Shown here: one piece after another, positions 1-11,345 of the stretch
How positions within the stretch are numbered: position 1 is the stretch's first letter
Layout: every line of letters begins with the position of its first letter
DNA from: Gonocerus acuteangulatus
Taxonomy: Eukaryota > Arthropoda > Insecta > Hemiptera > Coreidae
DNA: 64,000 nucleotides
Assembly: GCA_946811695.1 (NCBI GenBank)
Contig: OX328126.1
Location: forward strand, 7,826,197 to 7,890,196
Reading direction: 5' to 3'
The notes under the pieces: model-generated
The model's input: the letters and a program-made list of their open reading frames with translations, nothing else
Told to the model about the DNA's origin: nothing
Databases searched by the model: none
Program-made: the position numbers and the translations under genes

Positions 1-1350
1 AATGATCGGCATAGATCAGTCTCCCTCTTGGCTCCTAACGACTCAGTTAATTACAAATACACGCCATTATTTCCAAGGAGGGCAGGTTCGGCTTGCGGTA
101 TTGTTTCCAGGCTCGGCTTCTTCACTACGTCATTCTTACGTGGCTTTTGGAGGTTGTGCAATTTGTCCGAACTGGAGGACCACCTACTTCTTCGGGGATT
201 TGGAGTTGATTATTTTCGTTCGTGTTTATCATCTAAGGGTGCTTACAAAGTGGAGCGCAGAGAGAGCAAAGAACAGCGAAAAACTTTACTTTGCTAACTG
301 ACTGAACACTTTGCTAGGCTCTTTCTTTTGCTAGCTGATCCAACCCGTTTACCTTTCTTTAGCACTGTCAACTGGTCACCGAAGTCTCGGTTGACGGAGA
401 CTATGACTTTCTATAGTTTAAATAGATGTATACGCACTTGGTCGCAGTGGCTACGCAAAAGGCACTGTCGGTCCCCGGCAACTGGCTCTAAATGGAAGCA
501 TGTACACTGCGAGTTACTGTCGTATCACCCGGACGTCGCTCACAAAAATGGCTCAGGCTTTCGAATGTACTTGGAATACTTGGCTTGGCACTGACTCTAC
601 TTGACTATATTTTGGTCGCCGAGGGGCTGACTCAGCGGCAAGTCGGTCTCTTCACGGGTAGTCACCAATACGTGGCGAGTCGCCCGCAACCGACGACCAA
701 GTGCGTTGAAGCTACGTCTATAGTTTGTATTGGCGCATACGAACTTGGTCCCCGGTTGCCCAGGCGACTCGGTGACACATCGTACATTGGCGACACACAA
801 GCGACTACCAGTCGTTCTCAATCCCTGGCCCTTGTTACCTATGTTTTGGTCGCCGAGGGACTGAGTAGCCAGCGACCAGTCAACAGTGCGTAATAGCACT
901 AAAGGGACGTACGCAGCTCTCATCGCTCCGATTCGCTCTTTGCTCTCTTAGATCCATTCTGCATATACTCTAAGGCCTGTTGTTTACGCCTTATAAACAA
1001 CGTTTATTTACTTTTATTTGGAGGGTAATTATCTTTTGTATGCGAGTTGTCTATCCATGGCTCCTAGATTACAGGCGTACGCTACCTAAAGAGTGGAACG
1101 CAGAGAGATCAAACAGCATGGTAAATAAATCAACAACGTTGGCTTAAAGGGAAGAAAACAGAGAGGACTTGCCGGCAAAAGAGAGAACATAGCAATGATT
1201 TCGACACAGACTGATTTGGCAGTTCTCATCGCGCTGATTCCTTGTGATTTTTACGCTTTTTTTTAAGATCTCTCTAAGCTCCACAATTTGTATCCTTAAA
1301 TGCGATTATCAAACTAAAGTCCTGACTAGGAAGTCCATCGTCAACGTTTT
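1..1350. repeat. Foldback-like repetitive DNA, no gene recognised
   Basis: This segment is less AT-rich than its surroundings. A direct repeat TTGGTCGCCGAGGG occurs near 611 and 847. An inverted match pairs GAGAGCAAAGA near 255 with its complement near 935, and a second pairs GTCAACTGGTCACCGAAG (about 367) with a stretch near 870. The short ORFs here have no recognisable motif. It looks like a decayed foldback DNA element; no target duplication was found. Confidence 0.35.
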
Positions 1351-1357
1351 CTTAAGG

Positions 1358-1535
1358 AGGCTACACACGATTCAGGCAGGCATATCAGTTAAGACCTGAA
1401 CAGTCCGCCTGAAAGCCGGTCGCCTAAACGTGTATATATTCCGGCCGCCTGGACAGTCTTAACTGACAGACCGACCGGACTATAAACACGTTCAGGCGGA
1501 CTGTTCAGGTCTTCTGCCTGACCGTGAGTGGCCTG
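1358..1535. mobile_element. Foldback MITE, single unit
   Basis: The ends read AGGCTACACACG and GTGAGTGGCCTG and are roughly inverted. The interior is a strong imperfect hairpin in which CGTGTATATATTCCGGCC faces a complementary stretch ending ACACGTTCAGG. The same family is amplified into a satellite at 19378-19983. Confidence 0.55.
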
Positions 1536-2230
1536 CTTTGGGATGGTCGGGTATTGATAAGAAGACCTGCTTGGTAACAGGTGTGAATTTTATTTTTTGT
1601 GTCGCCTGTGTGAATACAAATCACACCTCTTCGTCTGTCGGCCAGGACCCTCTTCTTATATGATGATGGGAAATACAGTGACTATGATTGGTAAATTGTA
1701 TTCTGCTGTTCCGAGTTTGGACAATAGACAAATTGTCGCGTCAGTGAACGTTGGACCTCATTGTTTTGGATAACTTAGCTTTCCGGATGTTTTGTCTACT
1801 CATAGGATACTTCTATTAAGGCGTTTCCATGGATTCGTGCCGTCATGTAAGAAGTGTTGTTACTGTGGATGCTGATGGGTGAGGAGGCTGTGAAAGGATT
1901 CGGGATATTATTACCTGGGATGGGCCATCACCTGGTACAGCGTAAACTCTATGAGGTACAAAACCACAGTTTATTTCTAGTAATTCAAGGTCTGCCATCA
2001 TAGTTGAAATTAACCGCAATTAAAAATAATATTATGAAATAGATACAGTACGGTAACAGCTGACATGTTGTCCTAGCAACGCATGCTGCCAAGGCTTGTC
2101 TGCTCTTACCAACGAAACATTCAAACCCCCCTAAAAATAATTAAAAATTTGAATATCAAAAAACCTTTCTTAGCGAGTGTTTACATCCTAAAGGGAGTGT
2201 CCATGCAAAATTTCAAATTTTCTGTCAAGT

Positions 2231-2388
2231 GGTTTGGGCTGGGCGATGACAGGTCAGTGAGTGAGTGAGTGGTTTGGGCTGGGCGATGATAGGTCAGTGA
2301 GTGAGTGAGTGGTTTGGGCTGGGCGATGATAGGTCAGTGAGTGAGTGAGTGGTTTGGGCTGGGCGATGATAGGTCAGTGAGTGAGTGG
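2231..2388. repeat. 40-bp tandem repeat, 4 copies
   Basis: Units begin GGTTTGGGCTGGGCGATGA at 2231, 2271, 2311 and 2351 and end in a GTGAGTGAGT run. The units are nearly identical. The same GTGAGT run closes a different repeat at about 11605-11632. Confidence 0.9.
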
Positions 2389-2889
2389 TATTTGACAAAC
2401 ATATAGTAGATGAATTGTATAATAATTAATTGATAAATTTATATAATAATATCTTCTCGAATATTTCTATTTGACAAATATGCTCTGGTAAGGTTGTATT
2501 AAAGGAGCATTGATAAGACTACAGTAGCAGTGGCTTGATAACATACCGAGCTACCATGGAATGCACTTGGAAACGACGGTAACATAAAACAAGAACAAAC
2601 AAACAGACGATAGATTTCATTCCTGCTTTATCGCTACAGAAATTATCCATTAAAACATTCCAGGATTGGGTCCCGCATTTTGCCGTATCTACTGCAAGAG
2701 ATAGGACGCAGGAGTAGTGCAGCGGGGGCAAATTCCTCGGTGTCAGTCATGTTGGATGGGCTTCCTGTCACTTAAGTCTCAAGGTATTTTAGTAATTTTC
2801 GAAGAAATGTTGGTATTGAGGTTTCACACATGAAGGAATTCTTCATTTATTCATTTGTGGAATTATGTGCGGGTCGCTCTTTTCAAAGT

Positions 2890-3150
2890 TATATAGGTAT
2901 ATAAGGGGACTGAAGGGGCTGCAGCCCTCCCCAAAATTTTGTCTTGTTGAGAATATTTCATGTAAAAAAATGCCTATAAATTGAAAATATCTTCTACATT
3001 TACCCTGGTCTACTAGCAGGTGTAGGTGTCCAGAGGAACTTAAAACCCACCATTTTACACTAACGTAGTTAAAATTTTCCCTACCCCCCAAATGCTTTGG
3101 TGCTCACAGCCCCCTCCCGAAATTATTTTTTATATACGCTAGTGATCCCG
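2890..3150. mobile_element. MITE-like element with GCTGCAGCCC ends
   Basis: A left end with TATATAAGGGG and GGGGCTGCAGCCC faces an inverted right end with CAGCCCCCTCCCGAAA and TATATACGC. Related copies lie at 17117-17280 and 32547-32795. The interior has no coding signal. Confidence 0.5.
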
Positions 3151-3273
3151 GAAGTAAAGGACACCGCGTCACATATTGGTAATTGTTCAAAAGAACACAT
3201 TTTCCATAACTTTGAACTATTCGTTTGTCATTACTTATAGAAACAGCTCAAAGAAAATGTTTCACATATAATT

Positions 3274-3501
3274 GGTATCGATAGGCAAATAAATGTAAAA
3301 TCGATATAAATGGTATCGATAGGCAAATAAATGTAAAATCGATATAAATGGTATCGATAGGCAAATAAATGTAAAATCGATATAAATGTTATCGATAGGC
3401 AAATAAATGTAAAATCGATATAAATGGCATCGATAGGCAAATAAATGTAAAATCGATATAATTGGTATTGATAGGCAAATAAATGTAAAATCGATATAAA
3501 T
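3274..3501. repeat. 38-bp tandem repeat, 6 copies
   Basis: The unit is AT-rich, starts GGTATCGATAGGCAAATAAA and contains two ATCGAT motifs. Copies start at 3274, 3312, 3350, 3388, 3426 and 3464 with one or two substitutions each. Confidence 0.9.
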
Positions 3502-3504
3502 GTG

Positions 3505-5180
3505 AACTTTTGATATTAGTGTTTTCTTAAATTCTTCACACTTTTCTAAATCAGAAATTTGTAGACTTAAAAGGTTTGCCTCCGCCTCAAAAGTGGCATT
3601 ATTTAATAAACTTTAAAACGGTATTTTAGAAAAAAAAAACATTATTTTAATTTATTTTTTTCTGATTTCTAAGTGAAAATCAATAAATATGTTTAGCGTG
3701 AAGGAGCCATTCTGAATACACTCTTTAATTTCACACGACACTGGTGATGTGTGAACACTACGTGCCAGTGTTGGGCAACAATTATTCACAATGATGAATA
3801 ATGATTAATGAATAAATGTGTTATTTCATTCATGAATGAAGAATAATTAATTTTATTCATTATTCGTTACTCTGTGAATGAAGTTTATGTTTTATTCACA
3901 AATTATTCGAATGATCATTCAGAATAAACATGTTTTAGTGAATAACGATAGATTTATTATAATGTTGGCAGCCAGAAATACGTATATATATGTGTGTGTT
4001 TGAGTAGGATTATTCAGTAGACCAACTAGAAATAAATAATAACGAATGATGAATAATGAATAATGAATAACGAATAATTCATGATGTACTGTGTGAATAA
4101 GATAATTCAGTGAATTATTCATCATTCACTAAAAATTTATTCGAATGATCATTCGAATAATAATTTATTCGAATAATGCCCAACACTGCTACGTACACTC
4201 TTTTGCTCTGTTTAAAGCTAGAGAGACACTTCGGAATCAAGGGTAAAAGAAGATATAAGAACATATTGGAAATTATTAAAATTATTGTAAACATAATGAA
4301 TACCTACATGTATTATTCGATTGTGTCTTGAGGGTCTTATTTTATTCAATTTCTAATTTTAATTCTATTCTATAACAATTGTATAGAATCTCCTGTAGAT
4401 AAATAGCGAAAAAAATAGATTTATATGAAACGCCCCTTCAAAAGTTGCTTTATTTAAAAAGTTTTCCTAGGAAAAATCTATTCGAATCTGTTAAAATCTA
4501 TGGGTGGAAGAAAACATGATTATTACTGTGGACTAATAATTTTTAGTCCAATAGATTTTCAAAACGTTCACCTTCCTGTTGTCTACAAATTTAAGCTTAA
4601 CATCTAACTTAATCCACGGCATTAGGGAGGACGTCTTGTCTTTGAGATCTCATGAGCTGGCACTGCTCCTGGATCCTGTTGATGAGTTCCTCCTTCGTCG
4701 ACACGGGCTCTGAATACACTCTGCTCTTCAATGTTCCCAATACATGGAAATCTAGAGGATTCAGATCAGGAGGCAAACGAACTGGTCCACAGTGGCCGAT
4801 ACAACGATAAGGGAATTCACTCTTCTACCATTCCGTCACCACTTGTCCATTATCAGCTGGGCAACCATCCATTTGGAACTATAGTGAGTTAATAATTGGT
4901 AGATGGGCTTGTGTTATAAACGTTCTGTAGTTTGGAAAGGATGGGACATCGCCATTATCGTGTGAAATTTAAGAATTTGTTCAGAATGGCTTGTTCACGC
5001 TAAAGCACATTTATTGGTTTTGACTTAAAAATCAGAAAAAAGTAGATTTTTTTCAAAAACTACGAGGTACCATTTTGAAGCTTATTAAATAATGCATCCT
5101 TTGAGGCAGAGGCAAATCTCTATGTCAGAAAATATCTGATTAAGAAAATATTGAATGATTTAATAAAACACTAATATTAA
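3505..5180 (-). mobile_element. Decayed DDE transposon with inverted ends
   Basis: Segments at about 3505-3740 and 4950-5180 are inverted copies of each other (AATCAATAAATATG on one side, complement on the other). Between them the minus strand (about 4830-4620) reads EFPYRCIGHCGPVRLPPDLN followed by PLDFHVLGTLKSRVY, which resembles the region around the second catalytic Asp of IS630/Tc1/mariner-type transposases (typical form: PPRSPDLNPLDFFLWG). The rest of the transposase is missing or unreadable. A hAT-like MITE (3766-4188) sits inside the left part. The DDE call is inferred from this one motif block. Confidence 0.55.
3766..4188. mobile_element. hAT-like MITE with 8-bp target duplication
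   Basis: Termini CAGTGTTGGGCA and TGCCCAACACTG are perfect inverted repeats. Flanking octamers are CTACGTGC (3758-3765) and CTACGTAC (4189-4196), an 8-bp target duplication with one change, as expected for hAT. The interior is made of degenerate ATTCATT/AATGAAT motifs and is non-coding. Confidence 0.85.
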
Positions 5181-5670
5181 ACATTCTCTCTCTATTTGGC
5201 TTTTAATATAGCTCTTAATTTACATGGTAATATTTCAATAACGGGTGTTTCTTATTGGAAATTTAATGTAGATTCTAAAAATGTGGTTGTTATTTACTAT
5301 ACATTGATCAGAAATCCCGAAAACACAGTTTTCTTTAAAAAAAAACAAAAAAAAAAAAACATTAGTTTTTAGAATAGACAAACGTTTGAGTAGTTCTGCA
5401 ACATTTTCAGATAGAACGCTTATTTTTGCGTCCCTGAACTACAAATGAGGTGCAGAATAAACCCCTAAAGTTATGACACCTCAATGCGGGACACCGGGTG
5501 TACAAGAACACCCATTATTTTACCGTTTCGTCTCAAATATTTATATAAACACTTAACGGGGGTTATTGAGAGGAGATCGTTGACCGTAGATGATGCAAGG
5601 TAGGGATTGTCGGGGTTCGGTCACTGCTATTTAATAAAACTACATTTTATCATAAAAATGGTTTTATTGT

Positions 5671-5709
5671 GCCGACGTTTCGGCTTGAACTTCAAGCCTT
5701 CATCAGGGC
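5671..5709 (-). ncRNA. Hammerhead ribozyme, family A, left arm of A1
   Basis: Minus strand: stem I GCC, core CTGATGA, an 8-bp stem II hairpin (GGCTTGAA/TTCAAGCC), GAAA, CG loop, UC cleavage site, stem I GGC. All conserved core bases are present. Stem III is a single A-U pair closed by two bases. The GTTTT/AAAAC match further out could extend stem I. Confidence 0.75.
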
Positions 5710-5743
5710 TGTAAAAAACAAGTAGGACGGATGTAATACTGAA

Positions 5744-5798
<55 letters not shown>

Positions 5799-6064
5799 TA
5801 CATACACAAATACACATACATATATATATGGAAAAAGACAAAACATAAAATGCTAGAACATAATATATAGAAGAACAATGTGACACATTGGTATCCTATA
5901 GCACATTGTTCTTCTATATATTATGTTCTAGCATTTTATGTTTTGTCTTTTTCCATATATATATGTTTGTATATATGTATGTGTATTTGTGTATGTAGGC
6001 ATATATATATATATATATATATATGTATATTTCAGTATTACATCCGTCCTACTTGTTTTTTACA

Positions 6065-6103
6065 GCCCTGATGAAGGCTTGAAGTTCAAGCCGAAACGTC
6101 GGC
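6065..6103 (+). ncRNA. Hammerhead ribozyme, family A, right arm of A1
   Basis: Same core as the copy at 5671-5709 on the opposite strand: GCC, CTGATGA, 8-bp stem II, GAAACGTC, GGC. Both copies in the palindrome are intact, so transcripts in either direction could cleave. Confidence 0.75.
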
Positions 6104-6751
6104 ACAATAAAACCATTTTTATGATAAAATGTAGTTTTATTAAATAGCATTAACGGGGGTTATTTTCGGTATCTGTTAGTGAGTGCAACCTCAATATCTA
6201 AACTCCTTCTGGGAGTGCTAACAAGTAAAACAATCTCTGTAGATTAAATACCTTTCATTGAAAAATATGATCTTAGGAGCCATTTCATGAGAGCAATACT
6301 AATTAAGTGAAGGAGTCTTGAAGGAACGCCCGAGATTCCAAAGAGGTAGGAGGATCTTGGAGTCATAAAGGTTTAATTGTAAACACCTCTTTGATCAGGT
6401 TTGTGATGAGCCTGCTGTAAAACGGGAACACTAGCGGGCAACAACACAATAAATAAATGAATAAAACAGAAAAAAAGGTGTTCTGGAGAAAGAAGTCTCT
6501 TCTCATCCTATCTGTGTTCTGGACTTGTTCTGAAAGTACTTAATTTTTTTGTTGTGTTGTTTTGTTTTTGAACAAGTATTACCTTTCCAATATCCTTCCT
6601 CCTTAAGGAATGATGAAATATCCAAGATAAGGTATTATTAGGAAAAGAGAAAACTCAAGATGAACTCATAAAAACTTCTAATGAGGTTCTTAATCTTTTA
6701 CTACATATTTCTTAACATTTATTTCTACTTTTTATTTGTCAACAAGTCTTA

Positions 6752-6757
<6 letters not shown>

Positions 6758-6795
<38 letters not shown>

Positions 6796-6832
6796 GGCGC
6801 ATTAACAAATCTTGGCTATTAGCGCCTCTTAC
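6758..6832 (-). mobile_element. 5'-truncated SINE tail with long poly(A)
   Basis: Read on the minus strand, GGCGCTAATAGCCAAGAT leads to GCGCCGTAAAA and a run of more than 30 A. The same tail closes the 5S rRNA-derived SINE at 35671-35871. Confidence 0.6.
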
Positions 6833-6984
6833 CATTATTATTTGTAGTTTCTTGGTATTTTCATTTCCATAAAATTCAAGGTCAGCCTATTTATTCATGT
6901 TCATACTTCTGATTTTTTTCGCATCAATGAAGTTTATTGTTTTAATAGGCACATCCCATGCGTTTTATTTGCGACTGTGAGATC

Positions 6985-7225
6985 CGATCAGATTTCGTTT
7001 GACCGACGACGGCCGACAGCAACCGACGTGGGTGAGTAATGACCTCACTCAAGTCAGAAATGAGTGATTAATTTAAGAAATACCACCTAATAAGCATAGA
7101 AACCTTGGATTAGGTTGAATGTTGGAGGTATGAAGGAGGAGTTGAGAGGCCAATCAATCTTCTGGAAGTATATCAGTCCCAAAAAATTTAAATTATCCCA
7201 AAAGATTTAAATTTTATAAGCTTTC

Positions 7226-7262
<37 letters not shown>

Positions 7263-7485
7263 CATTGAAGTCGGTTAAGGTGTAGAGGCTCTAGGCGTTT
7301 TTGAAACACAATATGTGGTCATGAGCCACTTCGCGTCGGTCGTCCGAAATCGGTCGACGAAGAAACAAGTTTGAACGGCCAAGAATCGGTGGCCATCGGA
7401 TCGGATCGGGTCGGGACCAATGTAGGCACTCACGTCGGTCGCTGTCGGCCATCATCGGTCAAACGATATCTGATCGGATCGGATC
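6985..7485. mobile_element. MITE-like element with about 55-bp inverted ends
   Basis: The left end GATCCGATCAGATTTCGTTT and following CGACGGCCGACAGC face an inverted right end that includes CTGTCGGCCATC and CTGATCGGATC. The interior holds a run of about 35 A (near 7228) and no ORF. No target duplication was identified. Confidence 0.6.
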
Positions 7486-7499
7486 GGGAGAAATACGGG

Positions 7500-8160
7500 T
7501 CCAAGGTAGGTGAAGCCTAATGTGGGAAAATTAAGTAAGTAAATTAAGGAAGTACATTGAAATGAAGATTTAGGAAAAGAATTTCTGATATTGGAATATT
7601 AATTATTTATTGAAACAACATTTTGAATAACACATTTCGTTTTAATAATATACATTTAATATACACTGGTATAAATTAATATCTTATCACTAGGTTGTTG
7701 TAAACATATTTATATTCATTAATCATTTGCATATATATATATTTTTAAATAAATAATTATTAACAAGGAACGTCAACAGATTTTTCCAAATAAAGAAAAA
7801 TCTGACTATAATCTACTCGCGAATAATACTGTACACAATAATTAGGTTATTTATTAAATAAATTCTATTTGCTATACACTGTGTTTATACTGTTAGTGTT
7901 ATTAGCTCTGTTTTATTTTCCAATGGTTCTGGCACATTTAAATTTAGGAATGCATCTATCAAAAAATAAGTAGTTATGACTTTTCTATACCAATAAAGGC
8001 AATTAACAATTCTGTAGGTCAGCTTTACAGAAAAATGATAATGGTAATTAATAAATTATTATAGATATACATAATATAAAGATAATAAATATATATAATT
8101 TTGGTAAAAGTAGATATACAAATAAATTAAAGTAAAAAAAAAAAAAAAAAAAAAATAGAG
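7500..8160. other. AT-rich DNA without recognisable feature
   Basis: Simple AT-rich sequence with a poly(A) run near 8135. No ORF, tandem repeat or terminal inverted repeat was seen. Confidence 0.5.
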
Positions 8161-8341
8161 AGAAATAATTTCGTTTAAAGCCTTCTGATCAAATTCAGAA
8201 ACATAAATTTGTTTTAGCTCCACCTGACAAACCTATATAATGTACTGTATAACATACAGTCTTGCGGTGCATGGCTATCGAGCATGCGCAAAAGCCAGCG
8301 GACATTTTCTTATAATTTTTTTTTTTTCATTTTAGTCATCG

Positions 8342-8968
8342 CTTAAGCATATTTAGGTACTTACGTATTAGCGTCAAAGCAGGTTAAGAGCCGGGCCTCA
8401 GAGAACTGGATCTACACCGTGTCAGAGATCTGGATCAAGGAGTCAAATCAGATTTCGCCAATATGGCGACGGGATTATCAACGATTTAGGTTAACTAGAG
8501 TTTTGATATAACCTTTAGCTAGCGAAAACGCGTAGCACTTATATTAATAGCATAATTGCTATGCGTTTCCGCTCGCTCAAGATTATATCTAAACTCTAGT
8601 CAATCCAACTCGTTGATAATATAGATCAAGCATGGTTTTTCGCTGGACAATGGACTGATAAAAAATTTGGCATCGCTTCGAAAAAGTAGCTTTCGTCCTA
8701 GCTATTCTTATGTCGCTATCTCGCAGAAACTGAAATCGCGTAACAAAAAAAAAAAACAACAACAATTGCGTGGGTAAATAAAGCACAAATGAATTGCGTT
8801 AAAAAGACAAAGGGAACGAGATGGCTACTATAAACACAATAGACGATATCTCTGATAGTGATTGACCAATAGAAATGCGTTATCCATGATCCAGATCTCT
8901 GAACGAGACTCGCCTATTTAACCTGCTTTCACGCTAATACGTAAGTACCCATATTTATACTAAAATAT
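8342..8968. mobile_element. Foldback MITE
   Basis: The left end ATTTAGGTACTTACGTATTA followed by GCGTC and GCAGGTTAA faces a right inverted end TTAACCTGC, ACGCTAATACGTAAGTAC. Further inner inverted matches (GATCCAGATCTCTGA; AACTAGAGTTTTGATAT) make almost the whole element a hairpin. The sequence just to its left (8165-8340) has a diverged copy at 44079-44290. Confidence 0.65.
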
Positions 8969-9247
8969 TTTGTACTACAAACAATATCTTAACCAATTCG
9001 AGAATGATTGCCACTTTCGTGACAAGGCCATTTCTTCGCTTCGGGACTGAATGCCACTGCTGTGACAGCTTTCTGCGATATCTAGCGGTACATTTTGTAA
9101 GCTCTAGTCAATCTTTTATCCGCTAGAGTTCATTAAAAAAGCCGTTAGAGTGTTTTGAATGTGATTTCCCTCTGCTACCCGGTCCTTTTGCATATTCCGT
9201 GTCCCTCAGAAGGGCCTTAGTTGTGTTTTAGTAGCTGTTGTGTAAAT

Positions 9248-9994
9248 AGAGATCCCCAAAAAAACATAAATGTGAAATAGAGGCCAAGTTCCTGCCCCCA
9301 CAAAGAAACACTCCCTTGCTCAAAAATATCCCCTCCTAAAACCCCGCAAAAACGCCTTAACATTCTCCACTTCAAAAAAGTAGTATGAGTTAGTGTCTTA
9401 ATTCTACCTAAAATATTTGCCAATACAAGAGATGATACAAGAAAGAAATGTCCAAGTTCATTACTTGGAAGACCTCATAGTTACTTACTAAGAACAGTAA
9501 AGACACTTCAACTGACCTTTAAAAACACCAATAAAAACACTTATATCCAGTTACTAAAATATCACTTTCCTCAACCAGGTATATTCTTAAACTTGGCAAT
9601 GTTTTTTTTGTGCCGAAATTATCTTTAGAGAAAAACTAAACATTGCCAAGTTTAAGAATATACCTGGTTGAGGAAAGTGATATTTTAGTAACTGGATATA
9701 AGTGTTTTTATTGGTGTTTTTAAAGGTCAGTTGAAGTGTCTTTACTGTTCTTAGTAAGTAACTATGAGGTCTTCCAAGTAATGAACTTGGACATTTCTTT
9801 CTTGTATCATCTCTTGTATTGGCAAATATTTTAGGTAGAATTAAGACACTAACTCATACTACTTTTTTGAAGTGGAGAATGTTAAGGCGTTTTTGCGGGG
9901 TTTTAGGAGGGGATATTTTTGAGCAAGGGAGTGTTTCTTTGTGGGGGCAGGAACTTGGCCTCTATTTCACATTTATGTTTTTTTGGGGATCTCA
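9248..9994. repeat. Large near-perfect palindrome
   Basis: Arms at about 9248-9606 and 9637-9994 are inverted copies with essentially no differences, joined by a roughly 30-bp spacer. Both arms therefore encode the same 60-residue peptide beginning MANILGRIKTL, which matches no family I recognise and is probably not a gene. The high identity implies a recent event or gene conversion. Confidence 0.85.
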
Positions 9995-10144
9995 TTACTT
10001 TTTTCTAAGTATTAAATAGAATTTAGTTGCCGCATACCTACTGGCTTTTGTACTTAATATAAAACCAGGGTCTTTGGATTCTGCATAAGGTTCTCCTTAC
10101 TGCTTGATATTTGATACCAATAATCAACCTACATACATCTAATC

Positions 10145-10486
10145 ACTAGACTAGAAAAGTTAGAAGCTGTTCCAGATGACATTACTCTAGAGGACAAATT
10201 GATTGCTGTCTTAACTAAACTATTACACTGTAAAACACAGGAACCTTATCCCGAGGATAAAGATCACAATAGGGAAAGTGCAGAAGGCCTTCAAGAAAAA
10301 TATAAGAACAAAGACGATAAATTTTGGGTTTGTAATCCTAAACTTTGTAATTTAGATGGCTCGACTTTGAAAAACTTAGTATCTGCTTTGAAGTATATTA
10401 TGCAGCGAACCCCTACGACTTTATTTACTACATTTAAGAAAGAAGTCACAACTGTTTTTGTTAAGATATGTCGAAATGTTTTTTAA
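10145..10486 (+). other. Unrecognised ORF, about 110 codons
   Basis: An open frame of ordinary composition, free of simple repeats, reads KLEAVPDDITLEDKLIAVLT through to CRNVF and a stop at 10486. It is hydrophilic and rich in Lys/Glu in the middle (YPEDKDHNRESAEG). I recognise no family; an unclassified transposon fragment or orphan exon is possible. It lies between the palindrome at 9248-9994 and the tandem array at 10618. Confidence 0.3.
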
Positions 10487-10617
10487 AACATCAAATATAG
10501 GTTCTCCTTACCAAGACGATTCATTTGATACCCCACATGATGGGTTTCAGAAGGAATGATGGCATTTCGGTGGAACAAAAAGTAGAAAACGTCATAGGTA
10601 ATATGAAACTCCCGTAT

Positions 10618-11345
10618 CAAGACCTACCTGCGTGCCAAGATTGGTCAAAATAGGCCAAACGGTGTGAATTTGTATAAGGAACGAACATACAGACAGACAG
10701 CTGAAAGGCCTTTTTTACCGAGCCTAGTGCATTCCCCGGACCAAGGCCTGCCTGTGTGCCAAGTTTGGTCAAAATCGGTCAATTGGTGTGAATTTGTGTA
10801 AGGAATAAACATGCAGACAGACAGCTGATAGACGATTTTGATTAGCCTATGATACTACCCGGAGAAAGACCCATCTGTGTCCCAAGTTTGGTCAAAATCG
10901 GCCAAACGGTGTGAATTTGTATAAGGAACGAACATACAGACAGACAGCTGAAAGACCTTTTTTACCTAGCCTAGTGCATTCCCCGGACCAAGGCCTACCT
11001 GTGTGCAAAGTTTGGTCAAAATCGGTCAATTGGTGTGAATTTGTGTAAGGAATAAACATGCAGACAGACAGCTGATAGACGATTTTGATTAGCCTATGAT
11101 ACTACCCGGAGAAAGACCGACATGTGTGCCAAATTTTGTCATAATCGGTCAAACGGTGTGTATTTGTATAAGGAACAAACAGACAGACAGACAGCTGATA
11201 GACAATTTAACCTAGCCTATGATTCTCCCCGTATCAAGACCCATCTGTGTCCCAAGTTTGGTCAAAATCGGTCAAACGGTACGGATTTGTATAAGGAACA
11301 AACATAGAGTCAGACAGCTGGTATAAGATTTTTACCGAGCCTATA
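10618..11345. repeat. About 123-bp tandem array, 6 units, alternating types
   Basis: Each unit has the order CCAAGTTTGGTCAAAATCGG, GGTGTGAATTTGT, AAGGAA and CAGACAGACAGCTGA. Units 1 and 3 share one linker and units 2 and 4 another, so the basic repeat looks dimeric (about 245 bp). A related sequence, CATCAAATATAGGTTCT with ATACCCCACATSATGGGTTT, flanks the array on both sides (about 10488-10555 and 11366-11430). Confidence 0.85.

Larger units (their letters stand above)
5568..6149. mobile_element. Penelope-type palindromic element A1
   Basis: The element is a near-perfect palindrome centred near 5886. Each arm has (AT)n and one hammerhead ribozyme core facing outward. It is flanked by a perfect 15-bp duplication, TTAACGGGGGTTATT, at 5553-5567 and 6150-6164, so these are the true insertion ends. 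Hammerhead motifs are known in the terminal repeats of Penelope-like retroelements; no reverse transcriptase or GIY-YIG sequence is present, so this is a terminal-repeat-only derivative. Related copies lie at 47267-47635 and 61393-62150. Confidence 0.7.

Noticed and set aside
9217..10019. Two identical small proteins beginning MANILGRIKTL on opposite strands
   Set aside because: They coincide with the arms of a palindrome; no family similarity and no independent evidence of coding.
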